DNA of 64,000 nt. It comes from Prostheceraeus crozeri. Its lineage: Eukaryota; Platyhelminthes; Polycladida; Euryleptidae. Under the pieces are notes generated by a model that made no database searches, was not told where the DNA came from, and was given only the letters and a program-made list of their open reading frames with translations. The number at the start of each line of letters is the position of its first letter. Positions within the stretch are counted from its first letter, which is position 1. A program made the position numbers and the translations under genes. Shown piece by piece: positions 44,736-56,533 of the stretch. The stretch spans positions 62,001-126,000 of the forward strand of contig CAJQUW010000896.1 of assembly GCA_907163375.1 (NCBI GenBank). The letters run 5' to 3'.

Positions 44736-46462
44736 TGGCAGCTATAGCTAGTTTCTGCTGAGAAAGAGGCTGGAAATTCTGCTCACAGAATATGATGTAC
44801 ACCCTGTGGCTAAATCAAGAGACATAATTTTTGACACAGAATCATGAACCTTTGTTTATGAAGCTAAACATATGCAGATTTAGTAAGGATCCTTATAGTG
44901 ACAATCACAACATCCTGGCCTATTTCAGCCCCATTTTTGACCTCATTCTCACATCATACACCAGAGGGATGTTAATAGCACATGGACATGATACGAAATG
45001 ACTTCTGTCAAAAATTCTGGCTATGTGCTTTTCGTACGTATCACTTCATCACATCAGGGAAAGCATAGAAATCTTCATTTTTGCTGAAGACTTCAATCCT
45101 ATTCGACAAGAAGAGGAACCGGGTAGAACGCGGTAGACACACAGATTCGCAGCAGCCATAGGGCACACATTGTGTGAAAGTCTCATTCCCGGATTTGCTC
45201 CCTTAAGAATATCGTTTGGGTTACCGGACTATAGCGGTACAAAGGGAAACGAGTGAAGGGAGAATAAGTGATCGACACCTTATTTTTCCGATTGTATTGA
45301 CAGAATGCAAAAGGCAGCACTCAGGCTGTAGTGAGACAGCATTCCAGCATGACATTCATTCGATGCGTCACAACAAAGGTCTGTCCCAATATATTGCATA
45401 TCTGAAGAGAATGACAGCTGTTAAGTGCGAGTCAATATGGCGATTGCGGTTGGGAATCGGGGGTGTTGGTGTCTTTTATTGACTTCATACTTGTCATTCT
45501 CTTTTATCCGAGAGCAACTGACATTTTTCCCTAAAGTCGTGCACAGCCTTATTATTTTTACTTTAGAGATGTTTGTTGATGACCATCTAAGTCAATGGTG
45601 CTATATCTTTAGAAGAATCAAATTACTGAAACCGTGTTGCACCCATAAGAAATTCTGTGAATATCATAATACATATAAGCATAAAAACGTGTTTGCTTAA
45701 CTGCACCAATAAAACTCGTTGTCATGACGCTTTCATTAACTTCAAAGTCAGCCAAGCCAGCTACTCCCAGAAATAGCGCATTTCTATCTGCTGTGGGAGA
45801 AATCTGCCCTAAAAGTGCAATCACAGTCATAAGAATGACAAATCTCATTTTGAGTTATTAAATAAATGTCACATCATTACGTCATTAAGTGTGTCAAACT
45901 CGGGAACATTTGTAGATCCATAAGCAAATTGAATTTCCGTAGCTTGCAAGACAACTGGAACTGCAGCTTCACAATTGCCGTTTTATTGATGCTAGGTGGC
46001 AATCATCATTTTAAATGTAATGTGACGCTCGCGCGTGAATTTAGGAGATGTCAGTAACTCTCACACTACCGGATATTCAATATGCTACGACAGACCTTTA
46101 TCGTCAATCTTTTTTCGTTGTGACTGTGTAGCTTTTGTAATCTCCCACTGTATAGAATTTTGCGAAGTAAAACATCTTTTGAATGTCTTCTTGACATTCT
46201 ATATATTTATAACAATTTATGATAAACCACATCAATCCTTTTCAATCCATTAATTTCGAAGCTTGTGTCTAAATATCCCATAAATCAGCTATGAATAATG
46301 TGTACTGCTGATCTGTATGTTTTTGTATCTTATCCATCTACCGCGGGTGCTGAAGGGCATTGAGATCCCTGTGGGGTTGTACCTTCTCTCTCATTAATTG
46401 CCATTAAAATACTGGTCAGATTAGAGAGACTACGCCTTGGCTGGTCGCCGAATTATGTTAGA
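44736..46462. other. RyR intron 6, nothing recognised
   Basis: Mixed AT-rich intron, GC-richer from 45060 to 45480 with an 88-codon frame at 45216-45482 of unknown meaning. Confidence 0.4.
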
Positions 46463-46647
46463 AAAAGTCAAGTTTAGTAATTGTCCACAAAATGTGCAAA
46501 AAAGTTAAGCAATGCATTTCGTTCATTCACACCGTAGTCATCATCAAGGGATTATATAGGCGAATGATAATAGCTAAGGTGTGAACAGCGAAATACATTG
46601 GTTAACTTTTTTGTATATTTCATGGATTAGTGCAAAACTTGACTTTC
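46463..46647. repeat. Foldback, about 70-bp arms
   Basis: Left arm 46463-46531 (AAAGTCAAGTTT ... AAAAAAGTTAAGCAATGCAT ... CACACC) pairs with right arm 46577-46647 (GGTGTGAACAGCGAAATACA ... GTTAACTTTTTT ... AAACTTGACTTT). The centre read on the minus strand has CTTGATGATGACTACGG and then ACGAAATGCATTGC, the same order of words as at 13824-13866. Confidence 0.75.
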
Positions 46648-47785
46648 CCAAACCTAATTTTGTTTGGTCAGATCAATCATTTCACAGAATTTTGAATCAT
46701 CATAAAATTTTGCAGAGTTTTGTGCATGAACTCTCTTACTATGTATGATGCCAAGATGATTAAATGCTCAGAGAAGTCACGCTTGAGTACAAGGCGATAT
46801 TGAATAAGACATTGGTTTGGAATGGAATGCATAAAAAAAATCTTTCCAAAAAAAGAAAAAAGAATTTCCTTCAGAAGAAGCTGTTGCAATGATATGTATA
46901 ATGATGTTCTACAAGTACAGATGCATTTTAATGAAATTAGAAATAAGAGAGTCAATTTCATTATTGCAAGTATTTGTAAATCATTAAAAAGCACAAAAGC
47001 ACTAATTTAATATGCCATTACTTAACACTAACATGTTTGATAAGTAGTATTTACATAAATTCGAATTTCCAAGATTACTCGATATCTATGCTAAAATAGG
47101 TGATGAATGTATTGCATTTGTAAAATAGAAATAAGATGAACAATGTATCGGAACAAGGATTGCACTGTTTTAATTGTCTTACCAATTATAAAGAAATTTA
47201 AGTGGAATTGATTGTTTTCGTAGAGGAAATTAAATTATCCTTATCAAAATGAAGCCATTGTGAGTAAATTATTTATGTGGTTTCAATAAACGCACTCTAT
47301 AATCTTTAGGAAAATGAATTGTAAGCTGTCCTCAACTCATTTAACTCTTTTTTTAGACCTTTCATCTTTATCGCTGAGTTTGCTTTTAATGATAGAACTG
47401 AAGGATTACTCAGGAGAAATAAAGGCATTGTGTTAATAGACAATATGAAATAACGGAACTTTTAAGCTAAATGAATTCTTTTCGCACACATTTCTGTTCA
47501 ACATTAAAATTGTGTATTAGTCAGGAAAAGAGTCATGTGGAAGTCGATTCCAAATCTGTGATGTGCTTACAAAGGCATTTTTCGACCACACTGATCAGGA
47601 GTGAGTTTGCTCGGCGTCCTTCTACTTGGCTTTGGACTGATCAGTGCTCAGTTGCTCTTTCCGAAATAACAGATAAAATAATACACGAAACCCGTTTGAC
47701 TGAAACTCTGCAATTCGCTATTGATTTTTTAGGTATGAAGTTCTTGATTTGATTTAAATCTCTTGAGAAAGTTCAGATGTGTTAG
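46648..47785. other. RyR intron 6, nothing recognised
   Basis: AT-rich. The open frames at 46677-47010 and 47471-47752 show no known motif. Confidence 0.45.
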
Positions 47786-47925
47786 CAAGGTGACAGTCTG
47801 CATAGGTCAATGACGACAACCTTGGGCAGATACCAGACTTGTTAAGATAACAGACATTTTGTGGTGGAATGTATCTAGGTAACAGGCAGCCAAATCTCTA
47901 GTCTATCTGCTAATACGTATCCTTT
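47786..47925 (+). repeat. Dispersed repeat pair, copy 1 (with 49262-49405)
   Basis: Shares TAACAGACATT-TGTG-TGGAA, GGCA-CCA-AT-T, AGTC-ATCTGC-AATA-GTATCCTTT and earlier words in order with 49262-49405. Same orientation, about 70% identity. Unknown element. Confidence 0.55.
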
Positions 47926-48388
47926 TTCTTTAAAGATGACAATGTTTTGTTGAACATTTCCGTGATGAAGATTTAATAATAATAATAATCAAAAGCTAAT
48001 AATGAAAAGATTTGTGTATTATGATTCCGACATGGAATTGTGATTCCGATGTGACAAACGCATGACGGATTATAATAATTTCTCAATAATATTTGACTCT
48101 TCATTTGAATAATGATGGTAATCTCTCAATATAATTTTTTCCTTTATATGTGAATTCAATAATCAAGCCAATCAGAAAATTGTCGCCATACAATAACGAA
48201 CATTCCAAGACACAAAGGCTCAGTTGGTGCCATTTAGATAACAAGTCGAGGGATGTTTCTCCAAACTCGACATAAAACATTCAGGATATCCTTTGAAATC
48301 AATCATGTTGACTCTTGTAGTTGCTAAAACTGAAGAATATGAAAGTTTATCAGAAGAATGAAAATTCTTCATGATTGATATCATGAGA

Positions 48389-48960
48389 TCACAGAATTAG
48401 ACAGGTCGTCTCGTCTTCCGTTTGACTAGAAGGGAAGCATTGGAGCATGTAACGCTATTGAAATGGCACAATCTCCAGACTAAATACCATAGCAATCGAA
48501 CAATGAGCAGCCAGTTCAACATTAAACACGCCAAATTGTGCAAAGTTTCAATGACCTATCAACAGGATCACACAGAAAAGCATAGAAATTGATAACAATA
48601 AAACCTCTAGAATAGAAGTAAAGCTTCATGCAATACACAATAGTGGCACAAAAATCGCACGCATTTTGACTTAGATTCGCTTGTCAACGGCTGTATGATT
48701 GGGTTAGAATCAGTCACATGTGCGATTCTAAGCATTTCATTGGTGGTTCATGCCCCAACTTAGTTCCCCCGGATGTGCCGCGACCTTGAGTCAATTTCCA
48801 TTCTAGTCAACTTCAGATAAACAACAGTCTATTTCTATGCAGAAAAGAGACACAGACGATGTCAAGCTCTACAGAGAATTTTGTGAACGTTATTTCATGC
48901 GCCTTCTAACTTTTTTAAAAATGATCGGAAGGCCCAACATTATCGAGAACACGTTTGCGC
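48389..48960. mobile_element. Foldback family B, partial copy, carrying a nested MITE
   Basis: Starts CACAGAATTAGACAGGTCGT like 52856. It follows that element's left arm (TTTGACTAGAAGGGAAGCAT, GAGCAGCCAGTTCAACATTA) to 48580, is interrupted by MITE copy 3, and resumes at 48848. The resumed part (AGACACAGACGATGTCAAGC ... CCAACATTATCGAGAA) matches the reverse complement of the 52.9-kb element's central unique part. The second arm is missing. Confidence 0.7.
48581..48839 (+). mobile_element. MITE family A, copy 3, 8-bp TSD CAGAAAAG
   Basis: 259 bp with CATAGAAAT/ATTTCTATG ends and the perfect duplication CAGAAAAG at 48573-48580 and 48840-48847. Same orientation as copy 2 and similar to it along the full length. 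It splits foldback family B, so it moved after that element was in place. Confidence 0.92.
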
Positions 48961-49261
48961 AATGATCTGAATTCTTCGAATCTGAAGGAGTCGTGGCGAT
49001 CGGAGCATTTTGAAGGAATTCAGAGCAATCCGCAAGCGACGCACGACTTTTTCCTATCTCTGCAAGGTATTAAAAATTTCTTTTTGCACACTTATTAAGT
49101 TCCTGCATGTGCCATCTGTTTGAATCAGTTTGCACTTCTAGCAAAGTGATACGATTAAACAATCTAATTATGTGCATGAGATGCTGACTGAATTAAGCAA
49201 TTAAAGTAACTTTGATGTTCTTCATTGATGCTTTTTTAATCAATAAAGTCGAAATGTGTTG

Positions 49262-49405
49262 GTTAGGTACCAGCCTGCTATGTCAATATGTACATTCTTG
49301 AGCGGATAGTAGGCTGTTTATAAATAACAGACATTCTGTGATGGAAGATACCTTGAGGCTATAAAGGCAACCAGATGTGCAGTCCATCTGCAAATAAGTA
49401 TCCTT
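49262..49405 (+). repeat. Dispersed repeat pair, copy 2 (with 47786-47925)
   Basis: The partner of 47786-47925. The most conserved stretch is ATAACAGACATTCTGTGATG and the final TAAGTATCCTTT. The two copies flank foldback family B with its MITE. Confidence 0.55.
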
Positions 49406-51350
49406 TCGTATATTTTTAGGAATATCAAGAACCTGCGGTATTCCGGATACAGGTTGTTAGGGCCTATGGACTTTTGTACAGATTTACCAGGCGTGCGAAT
49501 TTTCAGCATCCCACGCGTCTTCCCTCGACGTCTTCCGCCATGTAGCTTGAATGCCTTACCTAGCATGCAGTAGTGTTTCTTCCGGACTGTTTAAAAGAAG
49601 TCCCTCTTTTGTTGAGGAATATCACTAAATACTAAAAGCAGTGCTTTCAATCTAGGTCGCTTCAAGTCTCGACCATTAATATGCTGGTATTCAGAGAAAT
49701 ATTACTAACAAAAATCCGCAAGAAGATAGTGAACACCCTGTTTAATAGATAAATACAAAAAAATTTGTATACGGCCATTCAGGTCTGAATGGAGTTCTTG
49801 CCATTCAGACAACTCAACAGACCGATTCATCAACGGTCTGCTATGCTTTGTCCAACAAAGCAGTATCTAGCGATTCCCTCACATATTCAAGAATATCCAC
49901 ATCAACGTCAACAATGTCCTCACTTACGCTCCAGAACATGCACACTCAATGCACTTTTTACCCTTGTTATAGTGTCTGTCAGTGATCTTAGCAGCGTGTA
50001 TGAAACCATGCAAGGCTGGCTGAAATATCTAAGTAATCGAATAGTCATGATTTACACTGTGTCCGACAGGGATCAGGCTTCAAAGCAACCCAGCGATATA
50101 GTTAGTGATTATAGGCCTACCAATTGCAGTCAATGATGAAGGAGGAGAGTCATTGGTTCTCGTGCTGAATGCATCAGCAGACCAACAGAAAGTAATTTTG
50201 TGTTGTACAATAAGGTGTGCATAATAAGCTCAGTAAAAAATAATCCTGTATTCAATATTATTGCTTTTACCCTGCTTCAGTGCTCTTTTCATGCTTATTG
50301 ATGTATCTGCATAAGTAAATAAAGCCGACTAGATGTCATTCTGCATTTGACTGTGTATATTGATGACTGTCATAGCCAGTAGTATTGACAGCAAGTCGTA
50401 TTCGGCGACGGTGAACTGACTGTCTAATTATATCATGTCAATAATCGCTCAATTAATCAACAGTCTACTTCTCTGTGCATTGATTACTTTGCGGTCATTT
50501 GCTTGGGCAAAGTGGCTATCAGAGAGAAATAGTATTCGGTAGGAACATCAAGTGTAGTCATAAGATAAATGATTATTTGACATCGCATATCCGGTCTTGT
50601 CTATATTTGTGTTATAGATAACTATGATGTTTATTCATATGAGAGTGACAAAATGTTTTTTATAAATCGGAAATACTGCAAATATGATGACTCAATCTTA
50701 TTATCAACAAAATAACCACGCTTAGTAGAAATTAATAGAAAGCAATAAAAACGGCATCACATGAAGATTAGTCTCAAACTAGTATTTTCAAAAAAAAGTT
50801 TTATCGAAATTTTTGATCCGTTTCTGGGAAGCGAGTGCTTATTCAATTCTTGCGTTTCAACAACAACTCTCAGTGCAGCTGTGTTGAGCGTTCTTCGATT
50901 GCAACACATCGCTCATGTATAAAAAAGGTATTTAAACACAACCAAGTTTGTTCATGCTCATATCCTCGTGCATTGCAAATAGTTACTTTTTAAGTCAATT
51001 GAGCTAGCCTCCGTCAGTTTTCAAGAACTGTTTATGCATTCGTGGAAGTCTGATTAAAATGTTGTCCATTTAGTATTTGTTTTATAAATCGTTTTCATTG
51101 CTTTGATTCAAATCTGATATGTACAGTGGAGTATTGTAAATATTTTCGAGGTCTTTTTTCCATTCATTTCTTCATGCAATCTAAAAGTCCACTCCACCGT
51201 CATCGATTTCCATGAAAGTACGACGAGCTTTTCACGTTTTGTTAACAATTCAATATTGTCATTTCTCCATATGCTCTTGCATCGCAGAGCTGACAACGAA
51301 ATAAGTGGATGAGAAAGGCTTCCGTCATAATTGAACAATTTCCATTTCAG
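49406..51350. other. RyR intron 6, last part
   Basis: No gene recognised; a 115-codon frame at 49789-50136 has no known motif. The intron ends tccatttcag before 51351. Confidence 0.45.
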
Positions 51351-51499
51351 ACATCGTCCATTGTTGGGAGAATGCGTCGCAGCCTTCGCCAGCACGTTTC
51401 CTGTTGCTTTCCTGGAACCGCGGTTCAATTCTTACAACAAATACTCAATCAATTATGGTATCCAAGGCGATCTTGGTGAACACAGTCTTGAAGCCAGAG
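51351..51499 (+). CDS. RyR: Ryanodine receptor, exon g (bridging solenoid)
   Basis: The acceptor is tttccatttcag. It completes a split Arg codon from exon f and leaves in phase 1. The donor GTATTG is weak but is the one that keeps the frame. Peptide HRPLLGECVAAFASTFPVAF then LEPRFNSYNKYSI follows vertebrate [29 protein letters not shown] closely. This is the best-conserved stretch after exon d. Confidence 0.93.
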
Positions 51500-52576
51500 G
51501 TATTGATATTTGTAAACAGTCATTTGTCAATATTTTGAGGAATATGAAAATATTGCATGCAAAACTGGCTGATGAACATAGTGGAACGAACTCATTATCC
51601 ATACGATTAAGTGCACGCATTATCTAAAGTAATGTCGGCAAGTTCGGACCGCGAGCTATTCTCACGTAGTCTACGACGTCCCGTACGAATTAAGGTAGTC
51701 TTAAGCATGAAAATTTTTTGATAGCCGGAGATCATTGGCACTCTGCAATTTTCATGCTCATCTCAATTATGAGTGGCATTTATAAACATTACGGAAACAG
51801 CAATTGTTTCGTTTGATTTAGTTCCCGGCACGTCTATTATCAGGACTTAACTCAATCACAGTCAAAGAGTACCGGTGCTGCTACTTTTCAAGCAAATCAG
51901 CATATAATGGGACAGTATTGCATGTTTAAAAATGTGTACTTATTCGATGTTTTCAATACAAAATAAAAATTTGGCTTTTACTAGCAAATCAAGTCATTAT
52001 TATTCTACTTTATTTATTAAGTATAATTCTTCATTATTATTTACTATTCATTTACTAGTAATCAATTCTAGTAATTCATTTATCGGAAAGTTATTCAATC
52101 ATTTAGTGTGGGTAAGTTTAACATAGACAGACACGCATGCGAGCGTATATTGCATTTGCAAGGACAGGTCGGATGCTGTAGACCAGTATGGGTTATATAA
52201 TATGAAAGTACAATAACCGGTAAGGCGCAGAGCAACACGCGAGTAGTAAACCGTTTTCGTGTCGCTAAATTTTGCGAATCAGTAAAAACGAATGTCACAA
52301 ATCCACTCAACCGCTAGAATAACAAAACAATCGCTACGATAACTGTTGCATATCGAAGACATTACTTCCAATACTTCAGTGGTTCTAAATGTTAGTACTG
52401 ATCAGAAATCAGAGATTTCAGTTGAAATTGGAGTTGTCTACATGCCGATGCTGTATTTTATCATGCTGAAAACGACTTGGTTGATGATTGCTTCGATAAT
52501 TGGAGATGCATAGAGACTGATCCTACTTCTTTACATAGTACATTTTATTTCTGGATATATTTCGATCTATGCAATT
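51500..52576. other. RyR intron 7, first part
   Basis: AT-rich; nothing recognised before the SINE. Confidence 0.5.
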
Positions 52577-52765
52577 GTCTCCATGGGACATTGGTTAAGC
52601 GTTTTGGCATAGTGATCTTTTGGTCCAAAGGTGGAGCCTCTAAAATATCATGGGAAGCCTCAGAGAGGTCATCGTGACTTACGTGCCACAACGCTCTATC
52701 CCAAGTCTGAGTAAGTCCGTATCGTTCAAGCCCCCTATTGAGGAGTATTGACGTTAAAGCTTCAT
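52577..52765 (+). mobile_element. SINE family 2, copy 1
   Basis: Aligned along its length with 54252-54434: GTCTCC head, GTTAAGCG-TTGGCATAG-GATC (A-box region), CCACAACGCTC, and the shared end GAG-AGTATTGACGTTAAA. Identity is about 70%. The B box has decayed here (GGTGGAGCC). Confidence 0.65.
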
Positions 52766-52855
52766 GCAATTCGATCTACGCGACCTATAGCTACTTGTAG
52801 GTCATCTTCAGACAGGTGGAATTATACATTTTCGAGAAAATTGAACACATTGGAC

Positions 52856-53333
52856 CACAGAATTAGTCCGGTCGTCTCTTCTTCTGTTTGACTAGAAAGG
52901 AAGCATTGGAACATGCAATGCTATGAAATGGCACAATCTGCCGACAATCTGTCGAACAATGAGCAGCCAGTTCAACATTAAACACGCCAAAGACTATTGT
53001 GCGAAGTTTCAGTGACTGTTATCAACCGGTCAAAAGTTTTCTCGATAATGTTGGTCCCTCTGATCATTATTAAAAAAGTTAGCAGGTACACGAAAAAGCA
53101 TTAACAAACTTCTCCGTAGAACTTAACATCGACTGTGTCTCTTCGCTGTGTGATCCGGTTGATAACAGTCACTGAAACTTCGCACAATTTGGCGTGTTTA
53201 ATGTTGAACTGGCTGCTCATTGTTCGATTGCTATAGTATTATGTCAGCAGATTGATTTATTTCGTAGGCACTACATCTTCCAATGCTTCCGTTCTAGTGA
53301 AACAGAAGAAGATACAACCTGACTAATTCTGTG
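52856..53333. mobile_element. Foldback family B, complete copy
   Basis: 478 bp starting CACAGAATTAGTC and ending GACTAATTCTGTG. Arms of about 170-180 bp (52856-53025 / 53155-53333) contain AGCAGCCAGTTCAACATTAA and AAGCATTGGAACAT in inverted copies. The unique centre (53030-53150) matches the partial copy at 48848-48960. No clear target duplication or protein. Confidence 0.75.
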
Positions 53334-53740
53334 CTTACTCTATTTCATTCTCCCAATCCGCTCGCATTAAATTTGTTGGCATCGATTATATTTTCATCTT
53401 TTATAGATATTTAATGTAGCCTGATACATACTTTCAATGCACTATACCGGTATTGGTATTCTTTTTATTTGGAATCACCTGCACCTTTAAAAATTCAACC
53501 AATTTCACGACACCTTACAATCCTTTTTTGTCAATAATATTAATTTCATGGCATGCAAACTCCTTAGGCATAGAACTATTGGTAGATTTTCAGGATGGAA
53601 TTTTCCTTTAAATTTGACGCGTGAATTTGAGTAAAATTTCCTTGCAGAAAGCCGGAAATTTTCATTCAAATATGCGCGGACACCCTTTTCTATGGATTTC
53701 ATGATGACTGACGAAAAACAATTTATCATTCTAATTGCAG
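53334..53740. other. RyR intron 7, last part
   Basis: AT-rich intron ending ctaattgcag before 53741. No other feature. Confidence 0.5.
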
Positions 53741-54040
53741 AAGTGATGACGGAGCTATCAAAGACCCTTCCAGAATTGGAAAAGATAGTGGATGAAATTG
53801 CAGAATTGGCAGCATCAGGAGAGGCTCGAGCTTATGACGAAGCTCCGCATGTGATAGAGGTTACTTTGCCAATGTTATGTTCATATCTACCGTTCTGGTG
53901 GTCGCGAGGTAGCGAAAACGAAGAAACCACGATCACCTCTGTCACCACTACTCAAATGAACAATGTCCTTGGCAATGTCCTCAAGCTTATCCGCAACAAT
54001 ATCGAATCAGTTCATGCGCCTTGGATGACGAGAATAGCAA
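53741..54040 (+). CDS. RyR: Ryanodine receptor, exon h (bridging solenoid)
   Basis: Enters and leaves in phase 1, with donor gtaaga. The peptide contains [20 protein letters not shown], nearly identical to vertebrate [20 protein letters not shown]. It then has MNNVLGNVLKLIRNNI (vertebrate LNSLLGNILRIIVNNL) and WMTRIA (WMKRLA). The Pro-rich acidic loop between the two blocks in vertebrates is replaced by a shorter Glu/Thr-rich one. This is the strongest single proof that the gene is RyR. Confidence 0.96.
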
Positions 54041-54251
54041 GTAAGAGACATTTCAGTACCTTTGATAATTCACATTTTCTTTTTCTCTAATGCTTCTCTT
54101 CTACAAGCAAAATAAACCCGAAAATCCCTACTGTATTCATTAACATGGGTGTAAAGTCAACAAAATCTCCAATTTGGAAATGATGCTATTTGCTTGATCA
54201 GATGTGACATCAGTAGTATCAGGGGCATCATTGATTTTTCCTTATCGGAAA
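54041..54251. other. RyR intron 8, start
   Basis: Short AT-rich stretch without recognised features. Confidence 0.5.
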
Positions 54252-54434
54252 GGTCTCCGTAGCACAGTGGTTAAGTGCTTGGCCTAGCGATCCCGCGGAG
54301 AAGTGGTCGAGTCCCAAGAGTGTTATTGGAAGTCGTCAGGAAGGGCATCCAAACTAAAAGATCACAACGCTCCAGATTAAAGTATGTCAGCAACGTCCAA
54401 GCCCTCAGTATGGGGGAGTACTGACGTTAAACCA
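54252..54434 (+). mobile_element. SINE family 2, copy 2 (tRNA-derived)
   Basis: A box TAGCACAGTGGTTAAGTGC (54260-54278) and B box GGTCGAGTCCC (54305-54315) are well kept. The body includes TCAGGAAGGGCATCCAAAC and the tail TACTGACGTTAAACC. The GGAAGGGCATCC block is also found at the 3' end of some RTE-type LINEs, so the SINE may borrow that machinery (inference). Confidence 0.75.
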
Positions 54435-54488
54435 TTCATTTTCTGACGTGGAGAAGGACGAAAATCGGGGAAGTAAGAAATAAGTAAT

Positions 54489-54596
54489 CAAGAGGAGATC
54501 TCCAATTGCGGGAGTAGCAAATGACTTTGCATTTAGCTAGACAGATAAATAGTTTGTGGTTTGCTATATCCACAACTTGAGATCCCCTCTTGATTT
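54489..54596. repeat. Short MITE-like inverted repeat (108 bp)
   Basis: AATCAAGAGGAGATCTC on the left and GAGATCCCCTCTTGATT on the right, with inner halves AGTAGCAAATGACT / GTGGTTTGCTATATC also loosely paired. It lies just after the SINE. Confidence 0.6.
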
Positions 54597-54614
54597 TGTA
54601 CTGCTGTTGAATCC

Positions 54615-55640
54615 GTGACCTCGAAATATTGCCATCCAGTCATAGCTGCAGAGAAGTCTGCCTTTTCATACAAATTCCATTTCTCTCATGAAAGTGAAGA
54701 ATTCGTGATGAACCATATTTGGAAGGGATGTTTTGCATGGGAACCAAATATTTCGCCTGATATTTTCCTCGTTATCATGATGTCACTGAAGTCCAAGTTA
54801 CCCGGAATCGACAATCTCTCATCAGTCGAGATCATCCACGAATGTGACGATGTGAACCCTCTGACTCACATTTTCCGTATTTCTGTATCCAACTGCGAAT
54901 TTCTCGATTTATGGAGATGCGTAGATGCTGTATCTATCCGAAACTCTAAAAGACTGGATTGCGATAATTTCAAATTTATTTCCCTCGAAAGATGCTTGAA
55001 AACATAGCTGCCAAGTCAATTGCAGATAATTTGCAGAATATCGACGAAAGTTATCAATATGCTGATGAACAAAGTTCAAATATCCTAAAAGCTTCTATCA
55101 CGTTCCATGACTTCGTAACGTTTAAGCTAGAATTTTATGAAGCCTGTAGTGTTGTTCCCATTCGATTTAAGACGGGCCTTTGACTTGATGAACCATTTTG
55201 CGCTATTGAATACCTTGCTGAAAGGAAAACCTTATTGCTGGCTTCGTCATATTGGTCAATTCGTTTTTGTGTGACCGATGCTTTCGAGACAATTTCAAAA
55301 TTGTTGTCTTCAGTGTAGTCTACAAAATCATTTCTTGGGTTCCACAAGGCTCCGTCCGTGTCTCTTTGCTTTTTTCCACGCGTATGGGATCACTAAAGCC
55401 TACGTCTGACGATATCGTAGTCCTCAAATACGCTGATGACATCCTTGTTTCAATCACAGTGTCAAAAATTGCTGATTTGAACATCACCATCTAATCCGAA
55501 ATGAGCAGTATCGATCTTTCGTCTTAATCTCACGGTTTGATGCTCAACAAAGAAAAGACTAAGTGCATACTGGTAATGAAAGGGAACGATTTCGTTTGCC
55601 CTTTTAACAGTGCCTTTGCTTTCAGTAACTCGTAAACATA
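54615..55640 (+). pseudogene. LINE reverse-transcriptase pseudogene
   Basis: Pieces of one RT in changing frames: LKSKLPGIDNLSSVEII and LTHIFRISVSNCEF (54780-54905), FKFISLERCLKT, then IAAKSIADNLQN (about 55000). RRAFDLMNHFALLNTLL (about 55170, motif A), VPQGSV (55347) and KYADDIL (about 55430, motif C) follow, and LMLNKEKTKCIL near 55550. At least three frame changes. Endonuclease and 3' tail are missing. A different sequence from the LINE at 38-41.6 kb, but the same broad CR1/L2-like layout. Confidence 0.78.
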
Positions 55641-55650
55641 ACCATCTCAC

Positions 55651-56531
55651 TTTTTGCTTATTATTAATGTGTTGTACATGTGTCTAATGATGAACTTTTC
55701 TGAATTCAATTGAACTTTAATCGAATTGAACTCTTTTATTCAATTGTTCTGAAGCAGGTTGTAAAATGCAACTATCGCATGATTTTCATCACTGGAATAA
55801 GCCACTCTATATTTTTTAAAAATAATAAGTGGTATAATTACTTTAATCCCTTAGTAGAATCTCGAGTACATGTAAATGAGTTGAGCTATTGGAACCTCTA
55901 CTGTTAGGGACATACACCTGTCTAGCGTTAGGACAGATAATCTTGTCCGTTGTGACGTGCTGCTGAAATTAAGTGACATAAAATTCAAGAGTTTTCAAGC
56001 AGCAGCAGTCTGAAGTCAGTGAAAAGCAATGCATATGATACACTCGAATGTCTATGGCATGACCGATAGTGACAAAAATATAGCCCACTACGCCTGTGTC
56101 AAACTAACAGTAATCCTGCAGCGTCCTTCGAGACCCCAGAGATGAATGAAGTAATGGATGCAGGCGTACGGAGACAATTAATTAAGCCGACGAGGGACAT
56201 AGCTGCTCTTATGGAAAGTTCACTACTTATCTCCTCAACTCCGGTTCGTTTTCTGCACCTGTTTAATGCTGAATCCCGAAGACCCTTCATCAATCTTGCT
56301 CGTTATCAGGAACGTTCTCCGTAGTCCTCACGCCTGAAGGACATGTGGCAGATAGAGAGGATTCACCTTCGAAGTTAGAAGAAATAGGTGACAGGAACGA
56401 GGAATCCAAAAACTGAAGAGAAATTAGTGTTGTTGAAGACAGACTCTTGGCTTCTACGAATAGTCAAAGAATGCATTTTTAGGTCGATCAACTAGCGACG
56501 TTTCTATCATGATGATGTGTAATAAGATAAG
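55651..56531. other. RyR intron 8, nothing recognised
   Basis: AT-rich, then GC-richer between 56090 and 56340 with overlapping 60-codon frames on both strands. No motif recognised. Confidence 0.4.
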
Positions 56532-56533
56532 TA

